DNA from: Streptomyces sp. RKAG293
GTDB lineage: Bacteria; Actinomycetota; Actinomycetes; Streptomycetales; Streptomycetaceae
Reading direction: 5' to 3'
DNA: 64,000 nt
Assembly: GCF_023701745.1 (NCBI RefSeq)
Contig: NZ_JAJOZB010000001.1
Span: 9,055,198 to 9,119,197, forward strand
In this document: piece after piece, positions 8,636 to 17,947 of the stretch
Position numbering within the stretch: position 1 is the stretch's first letter
Layout: the number at the start of each line of letters is the position of its first letter
The notes under the pieces: generated by a model
What the model was told of the DNA's origin: nothing
Databases searched by the model: none
What the model saw: only the letters and a program-made list of their open reading frames with translations
Position numbers and translations under genes: made by a program

Positions 8636-9457
8636 TCACACGTTCACGATGGTGACGATGTGCGCCTGGATCTTGCCGTTGACCGGACCTGGGCCGCATC
8701 GTCTCTCGATCGCCGCGCTGCACGCGGCAGTTGCCTCGGCAAGATCTGCGCCGGTGCGCTCCTCGATCTCGCTACGCAACGGCGTCCCCTGGCAGTACGC
8801 GGTTGCCGGCACCTGCGCCGACGCCGCACGGCTGCGCGCGGTGACCGTCTCGTGGCGCGGTGCGGCGGTGAATCCGGCACGCGCCAGGTCGCCGGCGATG
8901 GCGGTCAGATCGGAGTGTCCGTGTGGTGTGCGTGCCAGGAAGCGCGGAGGGCGGTCCGGATACACGCCGGCCAGCGTGTTGGTGACGATGTCCGCGAACT
9001 CGTTCTCCTCGATGCGATCCCACACGTTGAACAGCAGGGTCCCGCCGGGACGCAACACGCGTCGCGCCTCGGCGAATGCGCGACTCTTGTCCGGGAAGAA
9101 CATCACGCCGAACTGGCAGAAGACCACATCGAAGCTCGAGGCCGCGAAGGGCAACCGCATGGCGTCGGCCTGCTGCCACCGCACCGGTCGCGTGGCGCCG
9201 ACGGCCTCGGCATGATCGAGCATCGCCTGGTTCAGATCGGTCGCCACCAATTCCACCGACCCGGGCAGCGCTCGTGCCGCCGCGCGCGTGACGACGCCCG
9301 TGCCGGCAGCGACCTCCAGGACCCGGGCCGGAACAAGTTCCGCCACGCGGCGGGCGAGATCCTCGGCGTAAGGCTCAAAGATCAGCGGCACGAGGTAGTC
9401 GTCGTAGAACTCGGGAATCGAGCCTGCGAACACCGCATCGGAACCGGGCCCGTCCAC
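8636..9457 (-). CDS. Class I SAM-dependent methyltransferase
   Basis: 273 residues. Motif I is VLEVAAGTGVVTRAAAR (about residue 45), followed by ELVATDLNQAMLDHA (acidic ribose-binding end of strand 2), QADAMRLPFAASSFDVVFCQ (motif II/III region) and RRVLRPGGTLLFNVW (motif post III), the order seen in the ubiE/MenG-like Methyltransf_11 group. The start is GTG 9455-9457, which follows GGAGACCTT; no upstream start has a ribosome binding site. It is soluble. Its product is not predictable. It is transcribed in the same direction as the phosphatase gene upstream, with a gap of about 200 bp. Confidence 0.87.
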   Translation of the reverse strand: MDGPGSDAVFAGSIPEFYDDYLVPLIFEPYAEDLARRVAELVPARVLEVAAGTGVVTRAAARALPGSVELVATDLNQAMLDHAEAVGATRPVRWQQADAMRLPFAASSFDVVFCQFGVMFFPDKSRAFAEARRVLRPGGTLLFNVWDRIEENEFADIVTNTLAGVYPDRPPRFLARTPHGHSDLTAIAGDLARAGFTAAPRHETVTARSRAASAQVPATAYCQGTPLRSEIEERTGADLAEATAACSAAIERRCGPGPVNGKIQAHIVTIVNV

Positions 9458-9653
9458 AAGGTCTCCATTCTGCCGAAACCCCTCTCGATCATACTTCCGG
9501 CAGGAGCTCGTGGTCGCTTCCGGGTGAGGTGACGGCCCTCGGCCTGGCGCCGCACTTTCTCGTGGCCGCTGTGGTTCGGCGCCGGTTCGGCCGGTTCGGC
9601 CGGTTCGATGGGCTCGACCGCGGTCACCGTGGTCCTGGTCAGTTGTGTGGTGT

Positions 9654-10880
9654 TCAGAGTCGGATGATGAGGAGGGCGGTGTCGTCGGTGGCCCCGCCGG
9701 GTGGGAGGAGGTCGAGGAGGACGGCGTCCGCGAGTGTTTCGGGGTCGGCGCCTTGGTGGCGGGTGAGGGAGCGGGTGAGGCGGGCGAGGCCGGTGTCGAT
9801 GTCTTCGCGGCGGCGTTCGACGAGTCCGTCGGTGTAGAGAACGAGGGTGTCGCCTTCGCTGAAGCCGGTGACGGCCTGGGGGCGCGGGACGTGTTCCGGG
9901 CGGGCGCCGAGCGGGGGATCGGTGGCCTGGTCGAGGTACTCGACGCCGCCGTGTGTGTGGAGCAGGGCCGGTGGAAGGTGGCCAGCACTGCTGTAGGTGA
10001 GGGTGTGGGTTTCCCAGTCGATGTACGTCTCGACGGCGGTGGTGTTCTCGGCGCCGGTGACGGAGCGGGCGTACAGTCCCAGGACTTCCAGGGCCTGGGC
10101 CGGGCCGTCGGCGACGAGGCAGGCGGCGCTGAGGGCGCTGCGCAGCAGGCCCATGATGCCGGCGGCGTGCAGGCCGTGGCCCACGACGTCGCCGACGGCG
10201 ACCGCGATGCGGTCACCGGGCAGGGCGACGAGGTCGTACCAGTCGCCGCAGATGTTGAGGGAGCCGACGGCGGGCCGGTAGCGGACGGCGGCGCGGTGGT
10301 GGCCGATGTTGCCGGGGGCGGGCAGCATGGCTTCTTGCAGGGCGAGGGCGATCTTGCGTTCGCGGGTGTGAGCCTGGCGTAGTCGGTCGTTGACTTCTTG
10401 CAGTTCCCTCGCGCGGGTGTAGAGCTCGGCTTCCAGGACCCTGGTTCGGCTGCCGTCGGGGGAGCTGCGGGCCGCGATGAGTTCGGTGACCTCTTCCACC
10501 CGGTGCACGATCAGGACGACCTTGCCGTCCTGGTCGAGGACGGGGGCGTTGACCGGGCTCCAGTACCGTTCCTCCCACTCGCCGGGCCGCTGCGTGGATT
10601 GGACGTCGTAGCGCTGCAGGGCCATGGTGTCGCGCTCACCGGTGGCGAGGACCCGCTGGAGCGAGGCATGCACGTTGCGTGTGCCGCTGGCGCCGGGATC
10701 GTTCGGGTTGTCGGGGAACACATCGAACAGATAGCGGCCGATCACCTGTGCGCGGGTGCGCCCGGCGGCGTGCAGGTACTTTTCGTTCGCGTCCGCGTAC
10801 ACCAGCTCGGGGGTCAGCAGCGCCACCATGCCGGGCAGTGCCTGGAACACTGCCGCATAGTCGATCTCAGGATCCGTCAT
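9654..10880 (-). CDS. PAS domain / PP2C-type (SpoIIE) serine phosphatase
   Basis: 408 residues. A PAS domain covers about residues 8-125 (FQALPGMVALLTPELVYADAN, then GRYLFDVFPDNP). A short helical linker with RVLEAELYTRARELQEVNDR follows, probably coiled coil, then a PP2C/RsbU-type domain from about residue 190. Metal-binding acids are visible in NICGDWYDLVALP, AVGDVVGHGLHAAG and VLYTDGLVERR. This architecture is that of environmental sensors that dephosphorylate anti-sigma-factor antagonists in Streptomyces. No kinase domain is fused. Cytosolic. No dedicated antagonist or anti-sigma gene is next to it. Confidence 0.92.
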   Translation of the reverse strand: MTDPEIDYAAVFQALPGMVALLTPELVYADANEKYLHAAGRTRAQVIGRYLFDVFPDNPNDPGASGTRNVHASLQRVLATGERDTMALQRYDVQSTQRPGEWEERYWSPVNAPVLDQDGKVVLIVHRVEEVTELIAARSSPDGSRTRVLEAELYTRARELQEVNDRLRQAHTRERKIALALQEAMLPAPGNIGHHRAAVRYRPAVGSLNICGDWYDLVALPGDRIAVAVGDVVGHGLHAAGIMGLLRSALSAACLVADGPAQALEVLGLYARSVTGAENTTAVETYIDWETHTLTYSSAGHLPPALLHTHGGVEYLDQATDPPLGARPEHVPRPQAVTGFSEGDTLVLYTDGLVERRREDIDTGLARLTRSLTRHQGADPETLADAVLLDLLPPGGATDDTALLIIRL

Positions 10881-12030
10881 GCCCAGCCTGCCTCAGCGCC
10901 TGTCCCATCCCTGGTGATCTCCACGATAGGGCCCGGCCGGTCATCGCGCCGCGCGGACACCCGCCGCGCCGCCCGCATGGTTCTGCGCGTCCTCAGGACG
11001 GCCTGTAAGGCCTGTGCCTGCCCCGCCGAGGCCGGGACCAGGGCGTGGGGGCGGGCGATGCCTGGACTGAGCGAGCTGGGCTGGCAGCAGTCCCTGGGCC
11101 GGCCGGCCTGCGTGGGTGGGTGCGATGCGGGTGAGTCTGACGCCTTCGGGCCCGACTGTGGGTGTCGTCTGAGCCAGGGGTTCTACAGGGAGCGGTGGCT
11201 CACTTCGCGTCGTCCACGAACCGGAACACGCTTCCGGCTTTGTGGTGTGGGCCGAATGGCCCGGCGCAATGCGGGTGCCTTCGCCGATGCGGTGCGTGCC
11301 GTCCGCTTCGTCCTGACTCGGTCACTGTGCTCGGCGTCGAAATTCGCGCGGGTCTTGTCGTCCGAGCTATCGGTCCGCCGCTCCACCGGCACAGGAATCC
11401 GGACCTGTGGGTCCTGCCCGCACCGTCAGGCGGAGCGGATCGCTGCGCCCGTGACGAACCGCCGCCGCACTGGTGGGGCTGAGGGGAGTGCCCCGGCGGG
11501 CCCGGGCCACCCCTGTCGCTGACCCATCCAGCGGAAGTGCACCGGCCCGGGTCTGATGGCCGGGCCCAGCCGCGTAAGGCTCTGTGGTCCGGCCCCGCAC
11601 AACCGCGCCGGCGTGTCCTGCCTAAAGCGGTTGAAGGCCACCTCGACATCCGTCCGCCACACCGGATCGGTCTTCCACACCATGGACCCGGAGATCCTCC
11701 ATCCCGGCAGAAGGTCCAAGGGTGCGATCTCGTAGGCGGCGGCGATCCCGCCCGACGAACGACCACGTCGTCTCCCCGACCACCGCACCGGGACGGCCCG
11801 GAACACCCCCCCACATCCACCACGACCCCGCTCTCCTCAGCGGCCCGATCAGCGCCGTCCTCGTTGGCCAACGAACCCACCCTGGTGCCGGAAACGGATG
11901 AGCGACCTGCGCTGCGGCCCCACCTGGCTCGTGATGGGGATCCGCGAAAACGACCAGGTCCGCTCTCGGTGTCCCAATTTGGTTGAGCCGTTCAACGGCC
12001 TGGGGAGGGCGTGGAGTGGGGAGAGAGCGT
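10881..12030. other. Non-coding or decayed stretch
   Basis: About 1.15 kb with no gene I can support. Open frames exist on both strands but have mixed codon use and no start signals. A minus-strand frame ending at 11426 contains AAAYEIAPLDLLPGWRISGS, which might be a fragment of a lost gene. No family is recognised. Confidence 0.35.
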
Positions 12031-12062
12031 CGGACCCCGCCGACCTCGGTCGGCGGGGTCCG
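12031..12062 (-). terminator. Strong hairpin downstream of the 12154-12864 gene
   Basis: A perfect 14-bp stem, CGGACCCCGCCGAC (12031-12044) with GTCGGCGGGGTCCG (12049-12062), and a CTCG tetraloop. It lies 91 bp after the minus-strand stop at 12154. Confidence 0.7.
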
Positions 12063-12153
12063 AGGATTGACGGCGGGTCAGGTCACGGAACTCTCCGCAG
12101 CGGGGGACACCGGGCAGACGGCCGAGCGCTGGCCGACCTGCTCGCAGGGAGTC

Positions 12154-12864
12154 TCAGTACTGCTCGGCCGCTTGCTCGGCGATCGAGAACTCGGCGCCGC
12201 ACTCGCCGGACGTTCCCTCGCCGAACAGGTAGGTCAGGGCGAGCGCGACGGTGTCGACCCCGGCCTCGCTGGCCGCGTCGTAGAGCACGCGCGCGGGCCC
12301 CGACAAGTCGTCCGACTCGGCGGCGCGAAGCGGCGAGCCCTCCGGATCGCCGGGCTCCCAGTCGCCGACGGCGGAGAAGTGGCCGGCCTCACCGATGGAG
12401 ACGAACACCCCCATCTCGCATTCAGGGCAGAACACCTCGATGGTCCCGTCGGCCAAGCCCTCCAGAGCCGAGGACCAGACGGGGACGCCGTCAAACGCCA
12501 TGACGCTCTGCAGCAGATAGACGTAGAAGGCGGGTTCAGCCGGGCGGCGGATCCGAGCGTGGGCCAGGGCCCGCAGTCGCTCGATCAGGGCGTCGTGCTG
12601 GTTTCGGGTCTCGTCATCGGCAGCAGCGGCGATCGCTCCGGCCAGGAGCAGCGCGTTGTCGCCGTCCTTGCCCGCCTCGCTTCCCAGATCGGCAAGTAGA
12701 GGGAGGGCAGCGAAGCTCGCCGAGTAGACACTGCCCTGATGGCACAACCGTGACCACAGGTCGCTCCAGCCCTCGTCGTTGGGCTCGGTGCCAAGCCGTT
12801 CGAACAGCCCGGGGATGTCATCGGCGGTGCCATACGCGTGCTTCAACTGCGACCAATCCGTCAT
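12154..12864 (-). CDS. Hypothetical protein, alpha-helical
   Basis: 236 residues. No signal peptide or membrane segment. The protein is acidic, with helical-repeat-like segments (LFERLGTEPNDEGWSDLWSR, SFAALPLLADLGS, ALIERLRALAHARI) reminiscent of HEAT-type solenoids, and a Cys pair in EVFCPECEMGVFV near residue 145 that looks like half a zinc knuckle. The start was set at ATG 12862-12864; an in-frame ATG four codons upstream is a possible alternative. I know such proteins occur widely in Streptomyces as uncharacterised genes, but no function is known to me. Confidence 0.65.
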   Translation of the reverse strand: MTDWSQLKHAYGTADDIPGLFERLGTEPNDEGWSDLWSRLCHQGSVYSASFAALPLLADLGSEAGKDGDNALLLAGAIAAAADDETRNQHDALIERLRALAHARIRRPAEPAFYVYLLQSVMAFDGVPVWSSALEGLADGTIEVFCPECEMGVFVSIGEAGHFSAVGDWEPGDPEGSPLRAAESDDLSGPARVLYDAASEAGVDTVALALTYLFGEGTSGECGAEFSIAEQAAEQY

Positions 12865-13135
12865 GCGGTCATCCAACCAAGCCGGCTCTCAGCGGCTGGC
12901 CGCAGGGCGGGCAAGCTGCCGCCGGCGTCAAGGCGAACCGTGGTGAGCAGGTCTGGCCAACACCAGCGCGGCGAACTTCGCGATGGAGTCGAGGCCGGAC
13001 TTTTCAGCCTGGCGAGGGGCACCACCGGGTGCATCTCGGCCATCGGCACGGTGAAACCGCGGCGGCGGGCCTCGGAGAGGTGTTCTAGGGGCGGACCCCC
13101 TGCGGGCGGAGGGTTGCGGCGCCTACTGTGCCGTC

Positions 13136-13486
13136 ATGAAGACTTCCGGCAAGAAGAAGCCCCTTTCCGAGGATCTGAAGGTACTGGATGCCGACTTGGC
13201 CCTGGCTGCTGACTTGATCGCCGGCAAGGCGGCCACCAGCCTGCGCGATGGCCGTTGGGTGGACCTGGTCGCGGACCTGGTCGAGGCCAACCGGCGTACG
13301 CAGCTCAGCCTGCACGAAGCAGTGGAGAAGGCGCTCGCCCACGGTCAGAGCTTCGAGTCTCTGGCAGGTGGATCCCACCTGTCGGCCGAATACCTGCAGG
13401 AGGCGTACGAGCAGTTCGATCGTGCGGCGGTGGCACGATCTGGTCCCGGTAAGGACGGCCGGGAGGCATGGCGGGTCCTGGGCTGA
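13136..13486 (+). CDS. Small hypothetical protein
   Basis: 116 residues, starting at ATG 13136. It is rich in helix-forming residues: DADLALAADLIAGKAATSL, then WVDLVADLVEANRRTQLSLH and AVEKALAHGQSFESL. No membrane segment, Cys or known motif. It ends 48 bp before the DUF6193 gene in the same direction, so the two are probably co-transcribed. Family not recognised. Codon use is consistent with a real gene. Confidence 0.55.
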   Translation: MKTSGKKKPLSEDLKVLDADLALAADLIAGKAATSLRDGRWVDLVADLVEANRRTQLSLHEAVEKALAHGQSFESLAGGSHLSAEYLQEAYEQFDRAAVARSGPGKDGREAWRVLG

Positions 13487-13534
13487 GGGCCGTACCATCA
13501 CGGCTCCTGAACTTCCACGGCCGACGGTGTGTGC

Positions 13535-14296
13535 ATGAACGAACGTTCCGGTGAGGTGTCGAGCGAGCTCTATCCGGAGTTGGCTGTCCCAGGCGGTTTG
13601 AGAGAGGCGTTGGGTCGCGAGGCGGCTCGCCGCGGGTGTGGTGGCGAGCCGCTGGATCGTGTTGAGGGGTTCGATGCCGCGGTCGCGGCTTGCTGCGCGC
13701 GTGGGCAGGCACGGTTCGCTGTCTATGCGACCAACATCGACGAACGCGAGTTCCGCATCGAGATCTCCGGGCCCTCCGGCTGGCTGTGGGGTGCTTTCGG
13801 CAGCACCGAGGACCTCGCGGTGGTTGCCGCGATTCTGCATGCCTGGCGTGATGGCGCGTCCATCGCTCAATTGCGACGCGAGTGGACGTTGCTCGCGGCG
13901 ACCCCGCTGGACGCGGCACCACCGGGAAGGGTGGTGTCGACCGCTTGGCGGCTGACTCTGGAACGCTCGCCGGTGATCAGACTGGGTAACGCCGAACTGG
14001 CCGAGGCCCTGTATGCGCAGCCGGCCCTGCGCAGGTTCTTCCCCTGGCCGTCGCACGGCCATTTCAGCCTGCTCAGCAGTACCGCGGACCCGTTCCACGA
14101 GGAGGTACCGCGCGTGAATCCGGCTGGGGATGGGCTGTGGAACGTGGTCACGCCGTGGTCACCGCAGACACCGGAACGGGTGCTCGGTAGCCGCCTCAGC
14201 GCTCGCGAGGCCGCGGCACTGGTGGCCGCGAATGTCCCTGCGGGCAGTGGCCCGGCCATCGAGGGAGGGTGGCCGGCCGGCGGCCGTATGGCCTGA
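13535..14296 (+). CDS. DUF6193-like protein ('natural product biosynthesis' family)
   Basis: 253 residues. The stretch YATNIDEREFRIEISGPSGW followed by GAFGSTEDLAVVAAILHAWRDGA and a C-terminal SHGHFSLLSSTADPF segment matches what I remember of the DUF6193 family of Streptomyces, whose label refers to natural product biosynthesis but whose biochemical role is unknown. The start was set at ATG 13535; a GTG two codons earlier is possible and no strong ribosome binding site separates them. Soluble. The gene stands next to a small helical protein, with no biosynthetic cluster in the immediate neighbourhood. Confidence 0.65.
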   Translation: MNERSGEVSSELYPELAVPGGLREALGREAARRGCGGEPLDRVEGFDAAVAACCARGQARFAVYATNIDEREFRIEISGPSGWLWGAFGSTEDLAVVAAILHAWRDGASIAQLRREWTLLAATPLDAAPPGRVVSTAWRLTLERSPVIRLGNAELAEALYAQPALRRFFPWPSHGHFSLLSSTADPFHEEVPRVNPAGDGLWNVVTPWSPQTPERVLGSRLSAREAAALVAANVPAGSGPAIEGGWPAGGRMA

Positions 14297-14814
14297 CCCG
14301 AGCTCACACGAACCTGGCCTACCGGTCGGCTTTCGTTATCTGGCGGCCCGCATGTCGTCGGTGACCTCGCTAGGGCGTTTTGTTGTCCCTTGAGCGTGCA
14401 TCGCGCCGCACCCTGTTGTGCTGTGGAGGATCCACCGAACTCCCAAGCCGCCGCAGTGCCGTGATGCCCGCAAACATCACCGCAGCGAATGCGGTCCGTT
14501 CGCGAGGGGCGTTCTCCGGCACGCTCCGGCCTGTCTGTCGCCCTCGTCCCGCACGTGCGTTTCCGCGATCGGATGGTTGTCTCCCGGCCTTGCGGGCGTG
14601 CGGCGGGGATGAGTTCGCCCCGTTCAGAAGTGCTGTGCCCTCAGGCGGTGGCAGGGGGTGACGGTATCTCTGCTGCGCGCACGGCGCCTTGGGAAGGAGG
14701 TACCGGACAACGGACCGGCGAGGTAACGGTTTGACCCCCGCCCCGCCAGCACATACGTTCCCCTCTCTCGGTCTGATCTGCTGGGACAGACCCCATCGTG
14801 GTCCTTGGGGGACA
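14297..14814. other. Intergenic region, no gene seen
   Basis: No convincing reading frame. It contains a ribosome-binding-like GGAAGGAGG at 14691-14699 that is not followed by a usable start codon, and presumably the promoter of the DUF805 gene. Confidence 0.4.
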
Positions 14815-15210
14815 ATGAACTATTACCTCGACGTGCTCAAGCAGTACGTGAACTTCAGCGGACGGGCGCGGCGCCAGGAATACTGGATGTACGCCCTGAT
14901 CCACACCATCATCATCGTCGTGCTGTATACGCTGGACCTGATCATCGGCAGCTTCCCGCTGCTCTACGGTCTTTACGTCCTCGCCACCTTGCTGCCGACC
15001 CTGGGCGTGACCGTGCGCCGCCTGCATGACACGGACCGGTCGGGATGGTTCGTCCTCCTCGGGGCGATCCCGTGCGTCGGCGGCATCATCCTCATCGTGT
15101 TCGCGGCCACCGAAGGCACGCCGGGTGACAACCAGTACGGCCCGAACCCGAAGGCCGGTCCCGGCTACACGGACGGCCCCCCGTTCACCCCGGCCCCCGG
15201 CCAGTACTGA
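14815..15210 (+). CDS. DUF805 family membrane protein
   Basis: 131 residues with three to four membrane segments. MNYYLDVLKQYVNFSGRARR at the N-terminus, then QEYW, is the diagnostic start of DUF805 (YhaH/YhaI-like) proteins, and LGVTVRRLHDTDRSGWFVLL is the second conserved block. The tail is Gly/Pro-rich (PGDNQYGPNPKAG...TPAPGQY), as in many actinobacterial members. The start is ATG 14815 after GGGGGACA. The gene is followed 14 bp later by a perfect terminator, so it is monocistronic. The family's function is unknown. Confidence 0.9.
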   Translation: MNYYLDVLKQYVNFSGRARRQEYWMYALIHTIIIVVLYTLDLIIGSFPLLYGLYVLATLLPTLGVTVRRLHDTDRSGWFVLLGAIPCVGGIILIVFAATEGTPGDNQYGPNPKAGPGYTDGPPFTPAPGQY

Positions 15211-15224
15211 GCGCAGTCACTCCG

Positions 15225-15254
15225 CTGCGGCCCCCGGTTTGCCGGGGGCCGCAG
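15225..15254 (+). terminator. Terminator of the DUF805 gene
   Basis: A perfect 13-bp stem, CTGCGGCCCCCGG with CCGGGGGCCGCAG, and a TTTG loop starting 14 bases after the stop codon. From 15255 to 15576 no gene is supported. Confidence 0.9.
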
Positions 15255-15576
15255 TGCGTTGCCCGCCGGTCCCGTCCGCTGCGTGCCGCGCCCGGCGCGT
15301 ACCTCCCGCTGCGGGGAGGCTGCAAGTGCTCCCGCGGGCGACGCGCCGGACGATGCCCCCTGCGCCCGAACGGCCCGCGAAACAGGGCCGGGGCAGGCGG
15401 CGATGCACCTGGCGCGACGACCGGGAGCGGACCACGGACACGACACCACGCAGGGCCGGATCCACGACACTCGAGCCTGCTCCGATGCCGATCTCGAAGC
15501 CGGCGAGGCCGCCCGTGCGGATGGAGACGGCGATCAGGGCGCGCTGGGACATGCACAACCCGTAGCTCCTCTGGGT

Positions 15577-15630
15577 GGCCGGACCGCAGTGCCGGTCCGG
15601 CCGGACGGGATTCGCTCCGTCCCGGCCGGC
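15577..15630 (-). terminator. Hairpins downstream of the anchored-protein gene
   Basis: Two overlapping dyads: a perfect 10-bp stem GGCCGGACCG / CGGTCCGGCC (15577-15602) and a second, bulged stem with CCGGCCGG arms (15597-15629). They lie 36-90 bp after the minus-strand stop at 15666. Confidence 0.65.
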
Positions 15631-15665
15631 TGCCGGGGCGGAGCGAAGGGGCGTACGGGTCCGGC

Positions 15666-16547
15666 TCAGCCGGTGCTGGCGAGCCGGCGCCGGCGGAGCA
15701 CGGCGACTCCGCCCACGAGGGCGATGGCTGTGCCGGTTCCGCCGGCAAGCAACGGGGTGGAGGACGAGGCCTCGTGCACCCCGCGTTGGGAGCTGTAGCC
15801 GCTGGAGTAGCCCTTGGTGGCGTACTCCGAGCCGGGGAGCTTGTCGGCGTAGCGGGCCTTGAGCAGTTTCTGGTAGTCGCTGAGCGACACCGACGCCTGG
15901 CCGCCCAGTCCTTGGCGGGCCTGCTCGTTGAGCGGCTCGACGGTGAGGAGTCTGAGCTGGTACCAGCCGCGGATCTGCGGCTCCGTGAAGACCATCGTGC
16001 CCGCGGTCGCCTTGCTGGCGTACGTGGCGTCGCTGTCGCCGTCGCGCACGGCCGCCAGGTGCCAGCCGCCGCCCTGGGTGGGGGCGAGCATGACGGTGGC
16101 GTTGCGGCCGTTGACCGTGACGCTCAGGGAGGAGACCAGCTGTGTGAGCCTGATGGCCTCGGTGGGCAGTGGCTGAGCGGTGCCCGCGACGAACCCGGGG
16201 GTGATCTCGTTCCGTGCCACCGGGTCCTTGATCGTGAAGACCGGCAGGCCCTGGCAGGGCTCGGACGTTTCGGGGATCGTCTGCACCGGCTCGCCGGCGC
16301 CATCGTTGGGCACCGGAGTGCGCAGGAAGCGGCAGACGGTGTTGCGGACATCGGTGGACTTCACCGCGTCGAGGGCGGCCTGGTAGTCGGGGATGTCGGC
16401 CGGCAGAGGGTCCTTGGCCGGGGCCGCGTGCGTCGGGCCGACGACGGACAGCAGCGCGGATGCACTCACTGCGATGACGATGGACAGGCGGGGGAAGCGG
16501 GAGGCCGTCCGCTTGCTGGACATGTTGGTGCCGTTGGTGTCGCGCAT
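15666..16547 (-). CDS. Exported, C-terminally membrane-anchored protein
   Basis: 293 residues. A signal peptide follows a basic N-terminus (RLSIVIAVSASALLSVVG, cleavage near THAAPA). The mature part includes two Cys (residues near 70 and 95) and no family I recognise. The C-terminus STPLLAGGTGTAIALVGGVA then LRRRRLASTG is a hydrophobic segment followed by Arg residues, that is, a membrane anchor. It is not a classical LPxTG sorting signal, although an LAxTG-like sequence lies after the Arg block. The gene starts 10 bp after the stop of the papain-like protease gene, with AGGCAGG as ribosome binding site, so the two are an operon. It could be a surface partner, substrate or inhibitor of the protease; that is inference. 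Confidence 0.75.
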   Translation of the reverse strand: MRDTNGTNMSSKRTASRFPRLSIVIAVSASALLSVVGPTHAAPAKDPLPADIPDYQAALDAVKSTDVRNTVCRFLRTPVPNDGAGEPVQTIPETSEPCQGLPVFTIKDPVARNEITPGFVAGTAQPLPTEAIRLTQLVSSLSVTVNGRNATVMLAPTQGGGWHLAAVRDGDSDATYASKATAGTMVFTEPQIRGWYQLRLLTVEPLNEQARQGLGGQASVSLSDYQKLLKARYADKLPGSEYATKGYSSGYSSQRGVHEASSSTPLLAGGTGTAIALVGGVAVLRRRRLASTG

Positions 16548-16557
16548 GTCGCCTGCC

Positions 16558-17121
16558 TTAGCGGGAGATACCGATGCGGGAGTGAGTCCACTTGGAGGAG
16601 CTGTTGCTCACGTAGTCGTTGTAGTTCCACCACGTGTAGGTGGTGGTGTCCGGCCACGGGTCGGCCACGGCGATGGTGCTGTTCGACGTGTCGAAGCCGT
16701 AGACCACGTTCATGTGGCCGCCGCCGGCCGTCCACCCGATGCGGGCGCCGATCGGCCGGGCCGCCTTGACGTCGGTGTACACCTGGTTGAAGGTGGCCGC
16801 GCTGCTCAGGCCCGAGCCGGTGTGGGCCATGCCGAGGCTGCTCCAGCCCTTGGCCATGTCGTCGAGCGTGGCGGGCTGGTTGTTGCAGCCGTAGTAGGGC
16901 TGGGCCCGGTTGCAGAAGTCCGTCTGTGTGGAGTCGAAGCCCTGGAACTTGGCGATGGTCAGTCCAGAGGCGACCCAGCACCACTGGGTCTTCTCCTGTT
17001 TCAGCATGCTGATGGTGTCCTGGCCCGCTTCCGCGTGAGCCGTGCCTCCCGCGGTCGCGAGCGATCCCAACGCGCACAGCGCGATGGCCGACGCCGTGGT
17101 TCCGTACCTGAACCTGCCCAT
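16558..17121 (-). CDS. Secreted papain-like cysteine protease (C39/C70-like)
   Basis: 187 residues. The signal peptide is YGTTASAIALCALGSLATAG with cleavage near THA-EA. QWCWVASGLTIAKFQG at about residue 46 is the catalytic Cys motif (QxCWxAS) of AvrRpt2-like/C39 papain-fold peptidases. TAGGGHMNVVYGFD near residue 145 carries the catalytic His, and VADPWPD the third residue, here Asp. Two further Cys, in FCNRAQPYYGCNNQP, could form a disulphide. The start is ATG 17119-17121 after GGCAGGA. It is the first gene of a two-gene operon with an anchored exported protein. Probable extracellular protease of about 160 residues when mature. Confidence 0.88.
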   Translation of the reverse strand: MGRFRYGTTASAIALCALGSLATAGGTAHAEAGQDTISMLKQEKTQWCWVASGLTIAKFQGFDSTQTDFCNRAQPYYGCNNQPATLDDMAKGWSSLGMAHTGSGLSSAATFNQVYTDVKAARPIGARIGWTAGGGHMNVVYGFDTSNSTIAVADPWPDTTTYTWWNYNDYVSNSSSKWTHSRIGISR

Positions 17122-17190
17122 TTTCCTGCCTTCCCTTGATGGGTGCAACGAGATGAACGGGGCGAACTGGCAAGAATATGACAGCGCATC

Positions 17191-17203
17191 ATGTCCGGGA
17201 CAT
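17191..17203. promoter_or_regulatory. Palindrome in an AT-rich promoter region upstream of the protease operon
   Basis: ATGTCC-G-GGACAT is a 13-bp dyad about 70 bp upstream of the protease start, inside a stretch (17160-17275) that is markedly AT-rich for this genome and so probably holds the promoter. It is a candidate operator; the regulator is unknown. Confidence 0.4.
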
Positions 17204-17507
17204 ATAGAGGTCTCACGGGAAATTGCCCCATAATGATTAATTGTCAGGTAATGGCATGAATAGGACACTTGCTGCTCGCATCTATCTGCCGAGACGGGGT
17301 GTGATGCCCCCAACCGGCCGCCTTGGGCGGGCTCCAGGTGCTCCCTGGACGGGCGGGGCAGCACTGGAGCGGGGCCCGCCGGGGAGCGGGCCCTTGTGGC
17401 TCAGGGTCTGTTCCCGGCCTCGGCACCCCCGGGTTGCAGAACTCGCGGGGCCGGCCCGTGGAGTCGGGCAGGGGCTGGGCGCAGGCGGGGCAGTGGCGTA
17501 CTGACCG

Positions 17508-17741
17508 CTACGAACGCAGCGGAGAACCTCGGGGCCGCCGCAACCACCTCACGGGGCCGGATCGACACCCCGACCGACGCCACAGCGACCTTCCCCGCTG
17601 GATGAAGCGCCTTACCAGCGCTGACTTCCCGATTCCGGCTTCACCCGACACCAGGGCGATCCGGCCACCCGAACCGGTCTCCGCGAGCCCGCGGTCCAGG
17701 TCGGTGAGCAGGGACGAACGCTCCAACAGCTCAGAGGCCAA
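17508..17741 (-). pseudogene. Fragment of a LAL-type LuxR regulator (N-terminal ATPase end)
   Basis: The first 50 codons read LLERSSLLTDLDRGLAETG and then IALVSGEAGIGKSALVRRF, the N-terminus and Walker A motif of large ATP-binding LuxR (LAL/MalT-like) regulators. Full members have about 900 residues. Here the similarity stops after the Walker A helix and the frame runs into unrelated sequence, so it is a small remnant. It lies just upstream of the lanthipeptide operon and could be what is left of a cluster-linked regulator. Confidence 0.7.
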
Positions 17742-17947
17742 GCTCCACCACAGAGCCGTCCGGGGAGCCTCGCTCCGGCATTCCGTTCACACCGCCCGAC
17801 ATCATCAGGCACCCGCAAGGCCGAGGTCGTCCGGTCCGCTGAGCGGACCGGTGCGCGACAGCCGCCCGTACGCCGTCCCATGCTTCTGGTCGGCAGCCCG
17901 CCACCGGCCAACGCGGTGGGGGCGCCGTCGAACCGGGGGTGTCACCA

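Noticed and set aside
17230..17260. Strong sigma-70 promoter resembling CTGACAATTAATCAT on the minus strand
   Set aside because: The resemblance to an E. coli-type -35 region is suggestive but a well-spaced -10 is not clear, and Streptomyces promoters are too variable to call it.
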